Positions 51,439 to 60,624 of a stretch of 64,000 nt of DNA are shown here, piece by piece (positions within the stretch are counted from its first letter, which is position 1; every line of letters starts with the position of its first letter). The stretch is taken from NCBI GenBank assembly GCA_965223035.1, contig OZ244980.1, positions 4,464,001 through 4,528,000 on the forward strand, read 5' to 3'. The stretch is from CAMDPA01 sp965223035. GTDB taxonomy: Bacteria; Pseudomonadota; Alphaproteobacteria; Rhizobiales; Hyphomicrobiaceae. Below the pieces are notes generated by a model. It was not told the origin of the DNA. It did not search any database and was given only the letters and a program-made list of their open reading frames with translations. The position numbers and the translations under genes are program-made.

Positions 51439-53859
51439 ATGACCGAAATCGGCGATTTCGACAAGCCCCGACAGCCGTGTGAGCCGCCGCGACATGCAGC
51501 TTTCGAGCCCGACAGCGCGGCCGCTGAGCCGCGGCTCTGGCTCTGGTTGCTGGCCGCCGCCCTGTTTCTGGCCGGCTGGGGGCTTTATGCCCTGCCCTGG
51601 CTGCTTGGGCTGGTGACCATCCCTTGGGATGCCAAGGCCCACTTCTTGCCGCAACTCCAATTTCTTGCATCCAGCCTGTGGCGCGGCGATTGGCCGTTTT
51701 GGACGCCGCATGTGTTCGCCGGCCACCCGCAGATCGCCGACCCGCAGTCGCAGATGTTTTCACCGCCGATGCTGGCGTTGGCGCTGGTGAATGGCGCGCC
51801 CGGCAACCATGCGATCGACGTCACCGTGCTGCTCTGCGTTGCCGCCGCCGGGCTCGGCGTGATGCTGCTGTTTCGCGACCTCAAGTGGCATCCCGCCGGA
51901 GGCCTGGTTGCCGCGCTCGGATTTGCGATGGGGGCGGCGATGGCCTGGCGCCTGCAGCACTACGGTCAGGTCTTGAGCCTCGCCTACCTGCCGTTCGCCT
52001 TGGTGTGCTTGCGTCGGGCGCTGCTCACCGGTTCGGCCTGGTATGGCGCGGGGGCGGGGATCCTCGCCGGCTTTATCGTCAACGGTCGCGACCAGGTCGC
52101 CCTGCTGGAGGTCTATCTGTTGGCCGGCCTGGTCGTCACTCACCTGCTCGCTGCCGGGCTCGCGCAGGTGCCGGATCGTCTGAAGCGCGCCACCAAGCCG
52201 CTTATTGCTGGCACCATGGCCGGCGCCGCGGTGTGCGTGATCCCGGTGGTTTTGACGGCGTTATTGGCGGCACACTCGAATCGACCCGAAATCGATCTCC
52301 AAGCGGCCGGCCAGGGCTCGCTGCATCCGGCGCTACTGCTCACCGCCGCCGCGCCGCATCTCTTCGGTGCCGCCGGCGAGATGGCGGACTACTGGGGCCC
52401 GCCGAGCTTCGCCTGGCCCGGCACCGATCTGTTCATCGCCCAAAACATGGGTCTCAGCTACATCGGTGCCATCCCATTGGTGCTGCTCATCACCGGCGTC
52501 GTGCGCGGGCAGCTGATGGCGCGCGAGGTACGGTTTTTCAGTATCGCCCTCGTCCTCGCCCTGCTTTACGCGCTGGGGCGGTACACACCGGCGTTCGCGG
52601 TGTTCTACGAGCTGCTGCCCGGGGTGGGGTATTACCGGCGCCCGGCTGACGCGATGTTCCTGGTCGGCGGCTTGGCGGCGCTGGTTGCCGGCTATGCTGC
52701 GCATCGACTGGTGCAGCCAGCTCCGGACCGCCTGGATCGGCACCTGCTGGCCTCCGTCGGCGGCATCGTGGCCTTAATCCTTGTCACGGCGGCAGCCACG
52801 GCGGCTGGACGGGACAGATTGCCGCAGGCAGCCCTTCCGCTGGCGGCCTCGGCGCTGTGGCTGACCCTAGCCCTGGCGACCATTGGGTTGGCAATCCGGC
52901 TGCTGCCGGTCCGACCGATGGCTGCAATGGCGATGATTGGCTTGGCCACCGCCGCCGATCTCGCCATCAACAATGGCCCCAATGGGGCAACGGGCCTGCC
53001 GCCCGAGCTGACCGCCGTGTTGGAGCCTGACACGGACGACGCCACCATTGGCCTGCTCCAAGCCCGGGTGGCGGCAACCCGCAGCGCCACCCGCCGCGAC
53101 CGTGTGGAGCTGGCCGGGTTGGGCTTTCATTGGCCCAACGCCAGCTTGACCCATGGCCTGGACAATACACTCGGATATAACCCGGTCCGGCTTGGTTACT
53201 ACAGCCGCGCGACGGGGGCCCAGGATCATGTCGGGCTCCCGAGCCAGCGCACCTTCTCACCGCTATTTCCGTCCTACCGCAGCCTGATGGCCGATCTGCT
53301 CGGCTTGCGCTTTATCGCCACCGGCGTCCCGATCGAGACCATCGACAAGCGCCTGCCGCCCGGTTCGATGCGCCTGATCGCCCGCACCCGGCACGGCTAC
53401 GTCTACGAAAACCCTCAGGCCTTGCCCCGGGTCCTGTTCGCGACCCGCGCGCTATTGGCGGACTTTGAGCAACTGCTGCGCGATGGTCGCTGGCCCGCGT
53501 TCGATCCGACCCGAACCGTGCTGCTCGATCGGCCACCCGATGGCGCGCCTCCATCGACGGTGACGACGGCAGCCAGCGGTGACACTGCCGATATCAAGGC
53601 GACGGGCCACGTGCGCATCGAGCGCTACCGTAACACTGAGATTGAAATCGCAGTCGACAGCCCGCGTGGCGGTTGGGTTGTGCTCAACGATGTTTGGCAT
53701 CCCTGGTGGTTCGCGCAGGTCGACGGCCGCCCGGCCACAATCCAACGCGCCAACGTGGTGTTCAGGGCCGTCAAGGTACCGGCTGGCCCGCACCGTGTGG
53801 TGATGACGTTTCGGCCGCTGAAGGGCGCGTTGCAGTCGCTGCTCGCTGATAGGCGCTAG
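51439..53859 (+). CDS. YfhO-like large integral membrane protein
   Basis: About 806 residues. Ten or more hydrophobic helices (for example LWLLAAALFLAGWGLYALPW, LLAGLVVTHLLAAGLAQV, VALILVTAAATAAG) are followed by a C-terminal periplasmic domain. Early loops contain IPWDAKAHFLPQLQFLASSL and WPFWTPHVFAGHPQIADPQS, typical of YfhO/GT-C-type proteins; the end has GGWVVLNDVWHPWWFAQVDG and a beta-sandwich, also a YfhO hallmark. It probably acts in polysaccharide or lipid-linked sugar modification; specific function unknown. A TTG at 51424 with GAGG upstream is an alternative start. The TAG stop lies in an R1 repeat. Confidence 0.8.
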   Translation: MTEIGDFDKPRQPCEPPRHAAFEPDSAAAEPRLWLWLLAAALFLAGWGLYALPWLLGLVTIPWDAKAHFLPQLQFLASSLWRGDWPFWTPHVFAGHPQIADPQSQMFSPPMLALALVNGAPGNHAIDVTVLLCVAAAGLGVMLLFRDLKWHPAGGLVAALGFAMGAAMAWRLQHYGQVLSLAYLPFALVCLRRALLTGSAWYGAGAGILAGFIVNGRDQVALLEVYLLAGLVVTHLLAAGLAQVPDRLKRATKPLIAGTMAGAAVCVIPVVLTALLAAHSNRPEIDLQAAGQGSLHPALLLTAAAPHLFGAAGEMADYWGPPSFAWPGTDLFIAQNMGLSYIGAIPLVLLITGVVRGQLMAREVRFFSIALVLALLYALGRYTPAFAVFYELLPGVGYYRRPADAMFLVGGLAALVAGYAAHRLVQPAPDRLDRHLLASVGGIVALILVTAAATAAGRDRLPQAALPLAASALWLTLALATIGLAIRLLPVRPMAAMAMIGLATAADLAINNGPNGATGLPPELTAVLEPDTDDATIGLLQARVAATRSATRRDRVELAGLGFHWPNASLTHGLDNTLGYNPVRLGYYSRATGAQDHVGLPSQRTFSPLFPSYRSLMADLLGLRFIATGVPIETIDKRLPPGSMRLIARTRHGYVYENPQALPRVLFATRALLADFEQLLRDGRWPAFDPTRTVLLDRPPDGAPPSTVTTAASGDTADIKATGHVRIERYRNTEIEIAVDSPRGGWVVLNDVWHPWWFAQVDGRPATIQRANVVFRAVKVPAGPHRVVMTFRPLKGALQSLLADRR

Positions 53860-53918
53860 ATCATCGCGCCTTTGATCGGAATCGGAACGGTCCCGATCAG
53901 TAGCAGGCAGTTGGTCTA
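53856..53918 (+). repeat. R1 element, copy 11 (short hybrid)
   Basis: CTAGATCATCGCGCC joined to a diverged hairpin 2 ending GTTGGTCTAC. Bases 53857-53859 are the stop codon of the YfhO-like gene. It lies between convergent genes. Confidence 0.8.
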
Positions 53919-53946
53919 CACCCAAGTGACGATGATCTCGCCCGCA

Positions 53947-55539
53947 TCAACTGGCCGGCGCGGCCGCATTGCGCCCCGCGATCCGCCCGGTGATGAAGCA
54001 TTCCGAGATGTTGCCGCCGGAGATGTAGAGATGGCCATAGGCGCTGCCGAGCTCACCGGCCGCGAACAAGCGCGGGATCGGCTGCGCGTAGACGTCGATC
54101 ACCCGCTGCTGGGCGTCGTGCACCGGCCCGCCCTGCGTATTGGACACCACCGGCCACACCGGCGCCCCATAAAACGGCGGCTCGGCGATCGGGATCATCG
54201 ACCCCGACGGACGCCCAAAATCCGCGTCTTGGCCGGCAGCGACAACGGCGTTCCAGCGCGCGACGCTGGCCGCCGTCGCCGTTGGATCGATGCCCAGCCG
54301 CGATGCGAGCTGTTCGACCGTCTCGGCCCGCACGAGGATGCCCGCTTCGACCTCGGCCAAATTATCCGCGCTCCAATCGTGCCGCAGGCCCACGTCATTG
54401 GAGGTTGGCCGGCCGAGCGGATAAAGCTGGCGGCCGCGCTCATCGGTGATCAGGTAGCTCGGGATGCGTGGAAAGTCTTGAATGGTCGGATCGAACGTAT
54501 GCAGTGGCCGATGGCCGGTATCCTGCAGATAGGGGTGATACTCGTTCATGAACCGCCGCCCATTGCGATCCAGCAAAATCCAAGCCATCTTGACCTGGCT
54601 GGCCTCGATAACACCGGATTCATCGCGTCGCGGCACAAACCCGTCCACCACGCCTGGCACCCAGTCCGGCAGCCGCTTGACCCGGATCGCGTAGGGATAG
54701 GACGGATCGGCGCTCTTGAACCCGTAGGCGCCGTGGAAGTGCCACATGTGCCAGAGCTGGGCGCCGAGGTCCTGCGCCATGACGATGCCATCTCCGGTGT
54801 TGGATCGGGCTGCGCAGGGCAGCACCGGCCTGCCTTCCCAAAACTGCTCCTGCATCCGACGGTTTCCTTCAAACCCGCCGCAGGCCAAGATCACCCCCCG
54901 CCGTGCCTGCAGGCGCTGTGGTCCGGACGGTCCGTGAGCGATCAGGCCCACCACCTCGCGGTCCCGGCCAGCGGTCAATAGCCGCACCGCCTGCGTTTCC
55001 AGTCTGATTTCGATGTTTTGCGCCGCCAAATTGTCGTCCAGCACCTTGAATAACAGCGGCCCGCCAGGTGCGCCGTTCGCCCACGGATAGACGGCACGCG
55101 CCAAAAAATTGGGCACCGCTCGGACCGTCGTCTGATAGAAGGCGTTGACCCCGGGAAACGGATAGTTGGCCGTGGTCTTGCCCTCTTCCCGGGTGGTCGC
55201 CACCTCTGCGTGATTGACCCGTGCCAGATCGCGCACGTAATCCTCCTGTTCGCTCATGCCATCGGCCAGGACCCGCACCACGTCCGGCGGCGTACGGCCG
55301 CCGTTGGTGGCGGTGAGGTATTGGTAGGCGCCATCGGCATCGCTGGCACAGCGAACCGCGCCGTAGGAGCAAATCGAGATGCCGCCCGGCACCGACGTTT
55401 TTTCAATCAGCAGCACACGGGCGCCCGCCCTGGCGGCCTCGATGGCCGACACCGAGCCAGCAAAGCCGTAACCGACCACGATCACATCGAAGGTCTCGTC
55501 AAAGCTGTCAGCACGCTCACTATCCGCAGCTCGCGCCAT
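53947..55539 (-). CDS. FAD-dependent oxidoreductase (fumarate reductase/ketosteroid dehydrogenase-like)
   Basis: 530 residues. Dinucleotide-binding motif VIVVGYGFAGSVSAIEAARA near residue 20, GGISICSYGAVRCA, GVILACGGFEGN in the second FAD segment, and the C-terminal FAD-binding region LFAAGELGSAYGHLYISGGN. The family covers flavocytochrome fumarate reductases, urocanate reductases and 3-ketosteroid dehydrogenases; the substrate here is unknown. No signal peptide, so cytosolic. Divergent from livK, so it may act on a compound imported by that transporter. Confidence 0.88.
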   Translation of the reverse strand: MARAADSERADSFDETFDVIVVGYGFAGSVSAIEAARAGARVLLIEKTSVPGGISICSYGAVRCASDADGAYQYLTATNGGRTPPDVVRVLADGMSEQEDYVRDLARVNHAEVATTREEGKTTANYPFPGVNAFYQTTVRAVPNFLARAVYPWANGAPGGPLLFKVLDDNLAAQNIEIRLETQAVRLLTAGRDREVVGLIAHGPSGPQRLQARRGVILACGGFEGNRRMQEQFWEGRPVLPCAARSNTGDGIVMAQDLGAQLWHMWHFHGAYGFKSADPSYPYAIRVKRLPDWVPGVVDGFVPRRDESGVIEASQVKMAWILLDRNGRRFMNEYHPYLQDTGHRPLHTFDPTIQDFPRIPSYLITDERGRQLYPLGRPTSNDVGLRHDWSADNLAEVEAGILVRAETVEQLASRLGIDPTATAASVARWNAVVAAGQDADFGRPSGSMIPIAEPPFYGAPVWPVVSNTQGGPVHDAQQRVIDVYAQPIPRLFAAGELGSAYGHLYISGGNISECFITGRIAGRNAAAPAS

Positions 55540-55813
55540 TGGGCTCTCCCGTTCATAAGGGTGGGCCTCGATTGGAGCCTTGCGCGGTCGACACTGTCAA
55601 TTCAGTGGCCGAGTGCGTGCGCCCGCTCCGCTCGTCTGTTTGGCCGCAAGCGCGGACATGGGCTGGCCAGGCGGGCGTCGCCGCGATATAGCAGGTGCAG
55701 GCGGCGCGCGCGGCCGATCAACGGTCGGCGGGCGCCATTTGGCCCTACGGCTTGGCCGTTTGACCAAGGCTCAGGCCGACAGGCGATCCGATTTTGATGG
55801 GAGGACCCAACGT

Positions 55814-57031
55814 ATGCTGAATTGGAAACTCGGGTTATCTGCTGTGACCACCGGCATGGCTTTAGCGCTCGCCGGTACGGCTTACGCCAAGGATATCAAG
55901 GTCGGCGTCGTGTTGCCGTTCTCCGGCCCCTCCGCCGAGCTGGGACAACAGTCGATCCGCGGCATGGAACTCTATCTCAAGGTCAACGCCGACCAGCTGA
56001 AGCCCTATAACTTCAAGCTGATCAAGCGTGATTCCAAGGGTCCCGGTGGCGCGGCCGCCAAGGTTGCCGTGCAGGAGCTGTTGACCCAGGACAAGGTCGA
56101 CATCCTCACCGGCTTCATCTATTCGCCCAACGCCATTGCCTCCGCACCGCTGATCAACGTCGCCAAAACGCCGGTGGTGATCGCCAATGCCGGCACCGCC
56201 TTCATCACCAACTTGACGCCCTATTATGCGCGGGTCTCGTTCAGCATGTGGCACGCCGCCTATGCTATGGGCAAAACCGCGGCAACGACGATGAAGGCCA
56301 AGACCGCGGTGGTCGGTTATACCGACTACCCACCCGGCAAGGATAGCTTGGCCGCCTTCAAAAAGAGCTTTGAAGCCAACGGCGGCAAGGTGATCGACGC
56401 GATCCCGATGGGCAGCCCGGCGCAGGTTCCGGACATGACGCCATTTTTCCAACGGGCCAAGGAGAAGAAGCCTGACGTGATGTTCGTGTTCGTCCCGGCT
56501 GGGGATCACGCAACCGCCGTCGCCAAAACCTACAACGCGCTCGGCATGCGTGACGCCGGCATCAAGTTGATCGGTCCTGGAGACATCACGCAGGACAACA
56601 AGTTGCAGGCGATGGGTGATGCGGCGGTCGGCATGATCACCATGCATCACTATAACGCCGATCTCGATAATCCCGAGAACAAAGCCTTTGTCGCCGCCTA
56701 TAAGGCAGCTTACGGCGCCAATGCTGTTCCCGACTTCGTGGCGGTCGGCGGTTATGACGCGATGGCCGCGGTGGTGAGCGCGACCAAAGCCACCGGTGGC
56801 AAGCTCGATGGCAAGAGTGCGATGCAGGCGCTGAGGGGCTGGAAGCACGCGAGCCCGCGCGGTCCGATCATGATCGATCCGGTCACCCGCGACATCGTCA
56901 TGAATGAGTACCTGTCCGAAGTCGTCAAGAAGGATGGCCGCCTCGTGCAAAAGCAGCTCGACAAGCTTGAAGCGGTGAAAGACGGCTGCAAGGAACTCAA
57001 GCTCGGCAAATGCGCCAGGATCCCGAAATAG
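55814..57031 (+). CDS. ABC transporter substrate-binding protein, branched-chain amino acid type (LivK-like)
   Basis: 405 residues. Signal peptide (GLSAVTTGMALALAGTAYA, cleavage before KDIKVGV), then the periplasmic binding fold: IKVGVVLPFSGPSAELGQQS, AVQELLTQDKVDILTGF, VVGYTDYPPGKDSLAAFKKS and AVGGYDAMAAVVSATKATGG. ATG after GGGAGG. It delivers a substrate to the LivHMGF permease encoded next. Clusters of this type often carry aromatic acids, amides or other small acids rather than branched-chain amino acids, so the substrate is open. A strong hairpin separates it from livH. Confidence 0.92.
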   Translation: MLNWKLGLSAVTTGMALALAGTAYAKDIKVGVVLPFSGPSAELGQQSIRGMELYLKVNADQLKPYNFKLIKRDSKGPGGAAAKVAVQELLTQDKVDILTGFIYSPNAIASAPLINVAKTPVVIANAGTAFITNLTPYYARVSFSMWHAAYAMGKTAATTMKAKTAVVGYTDYPPGKDSLAAFKKSFEANGGKVIDAIPMGSPAQVPDMTPFFQRAKEKKPDVMFVFVPAGDHATAVAKTYNALGMRDAGIKLIGPGDITQDNKLQAMGDAAVGMITMHHYNADLDNPENKAFVAAYKAAYGANAVPDFVAVGGYDAMAAVVSATKATGGKLDGKSAMQALRGWKHASPRGPIMIDPVTRDIVMNEYLSEVVKKDGRLVQKQLDKLEAVKDGCKELKLGKCARIPK

Positions 57032-57080
57032 CGCGGTAACGCGTGTTGTCACCCATGGAAGCGAAGCCGTGATGTGGGAC

Positions 57081-57119
57081 GTCGACGGACCCCCGGTGCC
57101 AGCTGGCGGGTCCGTCGAC
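57081..57119 (+). terminator. Strong hairpin between livK and livH
   Basis: Perfect 12-bp stem GTCGACGGACCC/GGGTCCGTCGAC around a 15-nt loop that is itself partly palindromic (GCCAGCTGGC). There is no T-run. It is probably an attenuator or mRNA-stabilising structure that keeps binding-protein transcript more abundant than permease transcript. Confidence 0.75.
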
Positions 57120-57162
57120 AGGATCTGGACTTAACGCCCTTCATACCTGTCGGACAGCGAAC

Positions 57163-58038
57163 GTGCTTTATGGCGTAGACGTGGTCGGCATGCTGCTTGG
57201 CGGTGTCGCGGCCGGCATGGTGCTATTTATTGTTTCGGTCGGGCTGTCCGTGACCATGGGTCTGATGGGCTTTGCCAACATGGCCCACGGCAGCTTTGCC
57301 ATGCTGGGCGGCTACGTGATCGTGCTGTCGATGAACCGATTGGGCGTGCCGTTTGTGCCCGCCGTCGTGCTAGGCTTCGTCGTCGTTGCGCTGATCTCCA
57401 TTCCGCTCGAGCGGCTGCTTTATCGTCGGCTTTATCGCGCCGAGGAACTCGACCAAGTGCTTTTCACCATCGGCCTGGTGTTCGCGCTTGGGGCCACGGT
57501 GACGCTGCTGGTCGGACCGGAAACCCAGCAACTGGTGCTACCTGCCGCGTTGCAAGGGCAGATGGATCTCGGTTTCACCAAGTATCGGACCTACAGTCTT
57601 TTGCTGATCGTGGTCGGCTCGGCGGTTGCACTGTTGTTATGGTTGGCGTTCGAGCGCACGCTGTTCGGCGCGCGCATTAGGGCCGCCGTCGACAATCGAC
57701 GCATGACGGAATCGTTGGGCGTCGATGTCGACAAGCTGTTCACCGTCACCTTCGCCCTCGGCAGCGGCATGGCTGCGGTCGGTGGCGGATTGGGTGCAGA
57801 GTTTCTCGGGCTCGATCCTCAATACGGCTTGAAATATCTCGTGTTCTTTCTGATCGTCGTTTCAGTCGGTGGCCTCGGCGGTGTCACCGGCGTTTTCTAT
57901 GCCGCCTTGATCATCGGCGTGCTGGACTTCGTCTTCAAAAAGTACCTGCCACAGGGCGGCACCGCGTTCGTCTACGCTTTGACGATTCTGTTGTTGCTGT
58001 GGCGGCCGCAAGGGTTGTTCGGGAGGGGTGCGCGATGA
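57163..58038 (+). CDS. ABC transporter permease, LivH-like
   Basis: 291 residues, about eight helices. Family signatures: GLSVTMGLMGFANMAHGSFA near the start and RAAVDNRRMTESLGVDVDKL, the cytosolic EAA-type loop that contacts the ATPases, followed by VGGLGGVTGVFYAALIIG. The start is GTG 57163 or possibly ATG 57190; neither has a clear ribosome site. It overlaps livM by four bases. Confidence 0.92.
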   Translation: MLYGVDVVGMLLGGVAAGMVLFIVSVGLSVTMGLMGFANMAHGSFAMLGGYVIVLSMNRLGVPFVPAVVLGFVVVALISIPLERLLYRRLYRAEELDQVLFTIGLVFALGATVTLLVGPETQQLVLPAALQGQMDLGFTKYRTYSLLLIVVGSAVALLLWLAFERTLFGARIRAAVDNRRMTESLGVDVDKLFTVTFALGSGMAAVGGGLGAEFLGLDPQYGLKYLVFFLIVVSVGGLGGVTGVFYAALIIGVLDFVFKKYLPQGGTAFVYALTILLLLWRPQGLFGRGAR

Positions 58039-59075
58039 CGGCTCCGGTGACGTCGCCGCAAACCACCGCAACCACCGCGCACAATGGGCATCCCGCCGCG
58101 CACGTGTTGGCCGGCCGGCACCGGCCTCAGCTGTGGGAGCTGATCCCGTGGCTGCTGGCGATCGGTTACTTTTTTGCATTCCCCAATCATCTGGGCTTCG
58201 GGACGGAGCTGCTGATCACTATCCTGTTCGCCTTGTCGCTGGATCTAGCCCTCGGCTATGCCGGTATCATTACGCTCGGCCACGCGGCGTTCTTCGGCGT
58301 CGGCGCTTACACGGTGGGAATGCTGGCAGAGTATGAGATCTGGAACGAGCCGATCAGCGGCCTCGTGATGGCCGCTGTGGCGGCGGGCTTGGTCGGGTTG
58401 GCCTCGGGCGCGGTGCTGTTGCGCACCAAGGGGCTGACGCTCTTGATGCTGACGCTGTGCACCATGCTGCTGCTGGAGGAAGCGGCCAACCTGGGCGAGG
58501 AGTTCACCGGCGGCTTCGACGGCCTGGCCAACGTGGTGATTGATCCGCTGTTTGGCGTGTTCGAATTCAATCCGCTTTATCCGCGCACCCAGTACATTTA
58601 TGCGCTGTGCGTGCTGTTGTTAGGCTTTCTCGTGATCCGCACGCTCTCCTTCTCTCCATTCGGACAATGCTTGACCGGCATTCGAGAGAACACGCTGCGC
58701 ATGCATTCGGTCGGCGCGCCGGTGCGCCTGCGCCTTGTTACCTGCTATGCCATTTCCGCGGCGATCGCCGGTATCGCCGGCGCGGTCTGGGCGCAAGCCA
58801 ACGCCTACGTCAACATGAGCACGTTCAGCCTAGAGCGGGCCGCGACCGTGCTGATCATTTTGGCCTTGGGCGGATACGGTCGGCTTTATGGCGCCTTCGT
58901 CGGCGCCGTCGCCTACATGGTGCTCGAGCACACCTTGTCGAAAGAGTATCCCCAATACTGGCAATTGGGACTTGGCCTGATGCTGATGGTGATCGCGCTG
59001 TTTGCTCGCAACGGCATGATCGGCATCACCACGGCGCTGAGCCGGAGCTGGCGCGCGAGGCGGGCCGGGTCATGA
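58035..59075 (+). CDS. ABC transporter permease, LivM-like
   Basis: 346 residues. An unstructured N-terminus of about 30 residues, then eight to ten helices. Typical LivM pieces are LGYAGIITLGHAAFFGVGAY, GLTLLMLTLCTML, and the loop LTGIRENTLRMHSVGAPVRL. It forms the membrane pore with LivH. The ATGA overlaps at both ends (with livH and livG) show tight translational coupling. Confidence 0.93.
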   Translation: MTAPVTSPQTTATTAHNGHPAAHVLAGRHRPQLWELIPWLLAIGYFFAFPNHLGFGTELLITILFALSLDLALGYAGIITLGHAAFFGVGAYTVGMLAEYEIWNEPISGLVMAAVAAGLVGLASGAVLLRTKGLTLLMLTLCTMLLLEEAANLGEEFTGGFDGLANVVIDPLFGVFEFNPLYPRTQYIYALCVLLLGFLVIRTLSFSPFGQCLTGIRENTLRMHSVGAPVRLRLVTCYAISAAIAGIAGAVWAQANAYVNMSTFSLERAATVLIILALGGYGRLYGAFVGAVAYMVLEHTLSKEYPQYWQLGLGLMLMVIALFARNGMIGITTALSRSWRARRAGS

Positions 59076-59827
59076 GCGAGCCGCTGCTCCAGACGCGTGG
59101 CCTCAGCCGGACCTTTGGCGCGTTCGCCGCGGTCAGCGCCGTCGATTTCAGCCTTTATCCGGGCGCCCGACACGCCGTGATCGGCCCCAACGGCGCCGGC
59201 AAGACGACGTTTGTCAATCTGTTGACCGGGCTGCTAGCCCCCTCGACCGGCCGCGTTTACTTGAAGGGCCGCGACATCACCCGCACCGCGCAGGCCGACC
59301 GCGTTAAGCTTGGCATTGCGCGCACCTTTCAAATCAATCAGCTGTTCCGCGGCCTCTCGGTGCTGGAGAACGTGTTCATCGCCGTCGCCGAGCGGACCGG
59401 CGTTGCGCGATCGATGTTGCGGCCGGTCGGCACCCGCCGGGATGTGATGGAGGAGGCGATCGGGCTGTTGGAAACGTTACACCTCGTCGATGATGCCAAC
59501 GCGCGCATTGTCGAATTGCCCTATGGGCGCCAGCGCTTGGTGGAAATTGCGATCGCGCTCGGGCTCAGTCCCCAGGTGCTGTTGTTGGATGAACCGATGG
59601 CCGGCGTGCCCAGCGCTGAGGGCCACATCATACTGGATGCGATCGATCGGCTGCCGCAAGACATCGGCGTGCTGATCATCGAACACGATATGGACGTGGT
59701 GTTCCGCTTTGCCGAACGCATCACGGTGCTGGTGCGCGGCGCTGTGTTTGCCGAAGGCACACCCGCCGAGATCGGCGCGAACCAAGATGTCCGCGCCGTC
59801 TATTTGGGGCAGGCGGCGCATGGATAG
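59072..59827 (+). CDS. ABC transporter ATP-binding protein, LivG-like
   Basis: 251 residues. Walker A GPNGAGKTT, Q-loop in GIARTFQINQLF, an LivG-type signature ELPYGRQRLVEIA in place of LSGGQ, Walker B VLLLDEPMAG and the switch histidine in IIEHDMDVVF. It forms the heterodimeric ATPase with LivF. Coupled to livM by four bases and to livF by an eight-base overlap. Confidence 0.94.
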   Translation: MSEPLLQTRGLSRTFGAFAAVSAVDFSLYPGARHAVIGPNGAGKTTFVNLLTGLLAPSTGRVYLKGRDITRTAQADRVKLGIARTFQINQLFRGLSVLENVFIAVAERTGVARSMLRPVGTRRDVMEEAIGLLETLHLVDDANARIVELPYGRQRLVEIAIALGLSPQVLLLDEPMAGVPSAEGHIILDAIDRLPQDIGVLIIEHDMDVVFRFAERITVLVRGAVFAEGTPAEIGANQDVRAVYLGQAAHG

Positions 59828-60554
59828 TGGTGGGCGAACCATGGCGGCGGGATCTTGCGGGTTGCGGCTATCAGGCGTGACGGCCGGCTATGGCGAAACC
59901 GTTGTGCTCGAGCACATCGATCTGAACCTGGCGCCCGGCGAGAGCATTTCCGTCATCGGTCGCAACGGCGTCGGCAAAACGACCCTGTTGTCGACGATCA
60001 TGGGGCACACCACACTGCATCGCGGCCAGATCCTGCTCGGGGACAACGCCATCGAGCATCGGCCGATCTACCAGCGCGCGCTGGCGGGCCTAGGCCTGGT
60101 GCCACAGGAGCGTGAGATCTTCCCCTCGCTGACGGTCGAGGAGAACTTGCGGATTGCGGCCCGACCCGGAGCTTGGACGGAACAGCGCGCCTTTGAGCTG
60201 TTTCCCAATCTGCACGAGCGCCGCCGCAATCTGGGCAATCAATTGTCCGGCGGCGAGCAGCAGATGCTCTCGATCGCCCGAGCGCTGTTGACCAACCCCA
60301 GTGTTCTTCTGATGGATGAACCGACGGAGGGATTGGCGCCGGTGATCGTGGAGACGCTGAGCGATGTCATGCGCCGGCTAAGATCTGAAAGCGGTTTGAC
60401 CATGATTTTGGTCGAGCAGAACAGTCGGGTGGCCTTTGAGTTCAGTGAGCGGACGGTCGTCTTGGACCGTGGACAGATCGTATACGATGGCACGTCGAAC
60501 GCGCTGCGGCAGGACCCGGAGAAGCTCGCCGGTCTGATCGGCGTGACGAGTTGA
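59820..60554 (+). CDS. ABC transporter ATP-binding protein, LivF-like
   Basis: 244 residues. Walker A GRNGVGKTT, signature NQLSGGEQQMLSIARALL, Walker B VLLMDEPTEGLAP and switch His replaced by Gln in ILVEQNSRVAF, which is normal for LivF. ATG 59820 overlaps the livG stop; ATG 59841 is an alternative. It completes a full LivKHMGF system. A short R1 copy follows, shared with the convergent DUF3179 gene. Confidence 0.94.
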   Translation: MDSGGRTMAAGSCGLRLSGVTAGYGETVVLEHIDLNLAPGESISVIGRNGVGKTTLLSTIMGHTTLHRGQILLGDNAIEHRPIYQRALAGLGLVPQEREIFPSLTVEENLRIAARPGAWTEQRAFELFPNLHERRRNLGNQLSGGEQQMLSIARALLTNPSVLLMDEPTEGLAPVIVETLSDVMRRLRSESGLTMILVEQNSRVAFEFSERTVVLDRGQIVYDGTSNALRQDPEKLAGLIGVTS

Positions 60555-60624
60555 AGCCGCGCGCCTCGAGCGACGTTGGGCGTTGTGCGGATGAGCCGTG
60601 CCGACCCGCTGGTACTGCAACGCG

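Noticed and set aside
55862..57052. A 396-codon open frame antisense to livK
   Set aside because: It is the shadow of the binding-protein gene; no ribosome site, no recognisable motifs.
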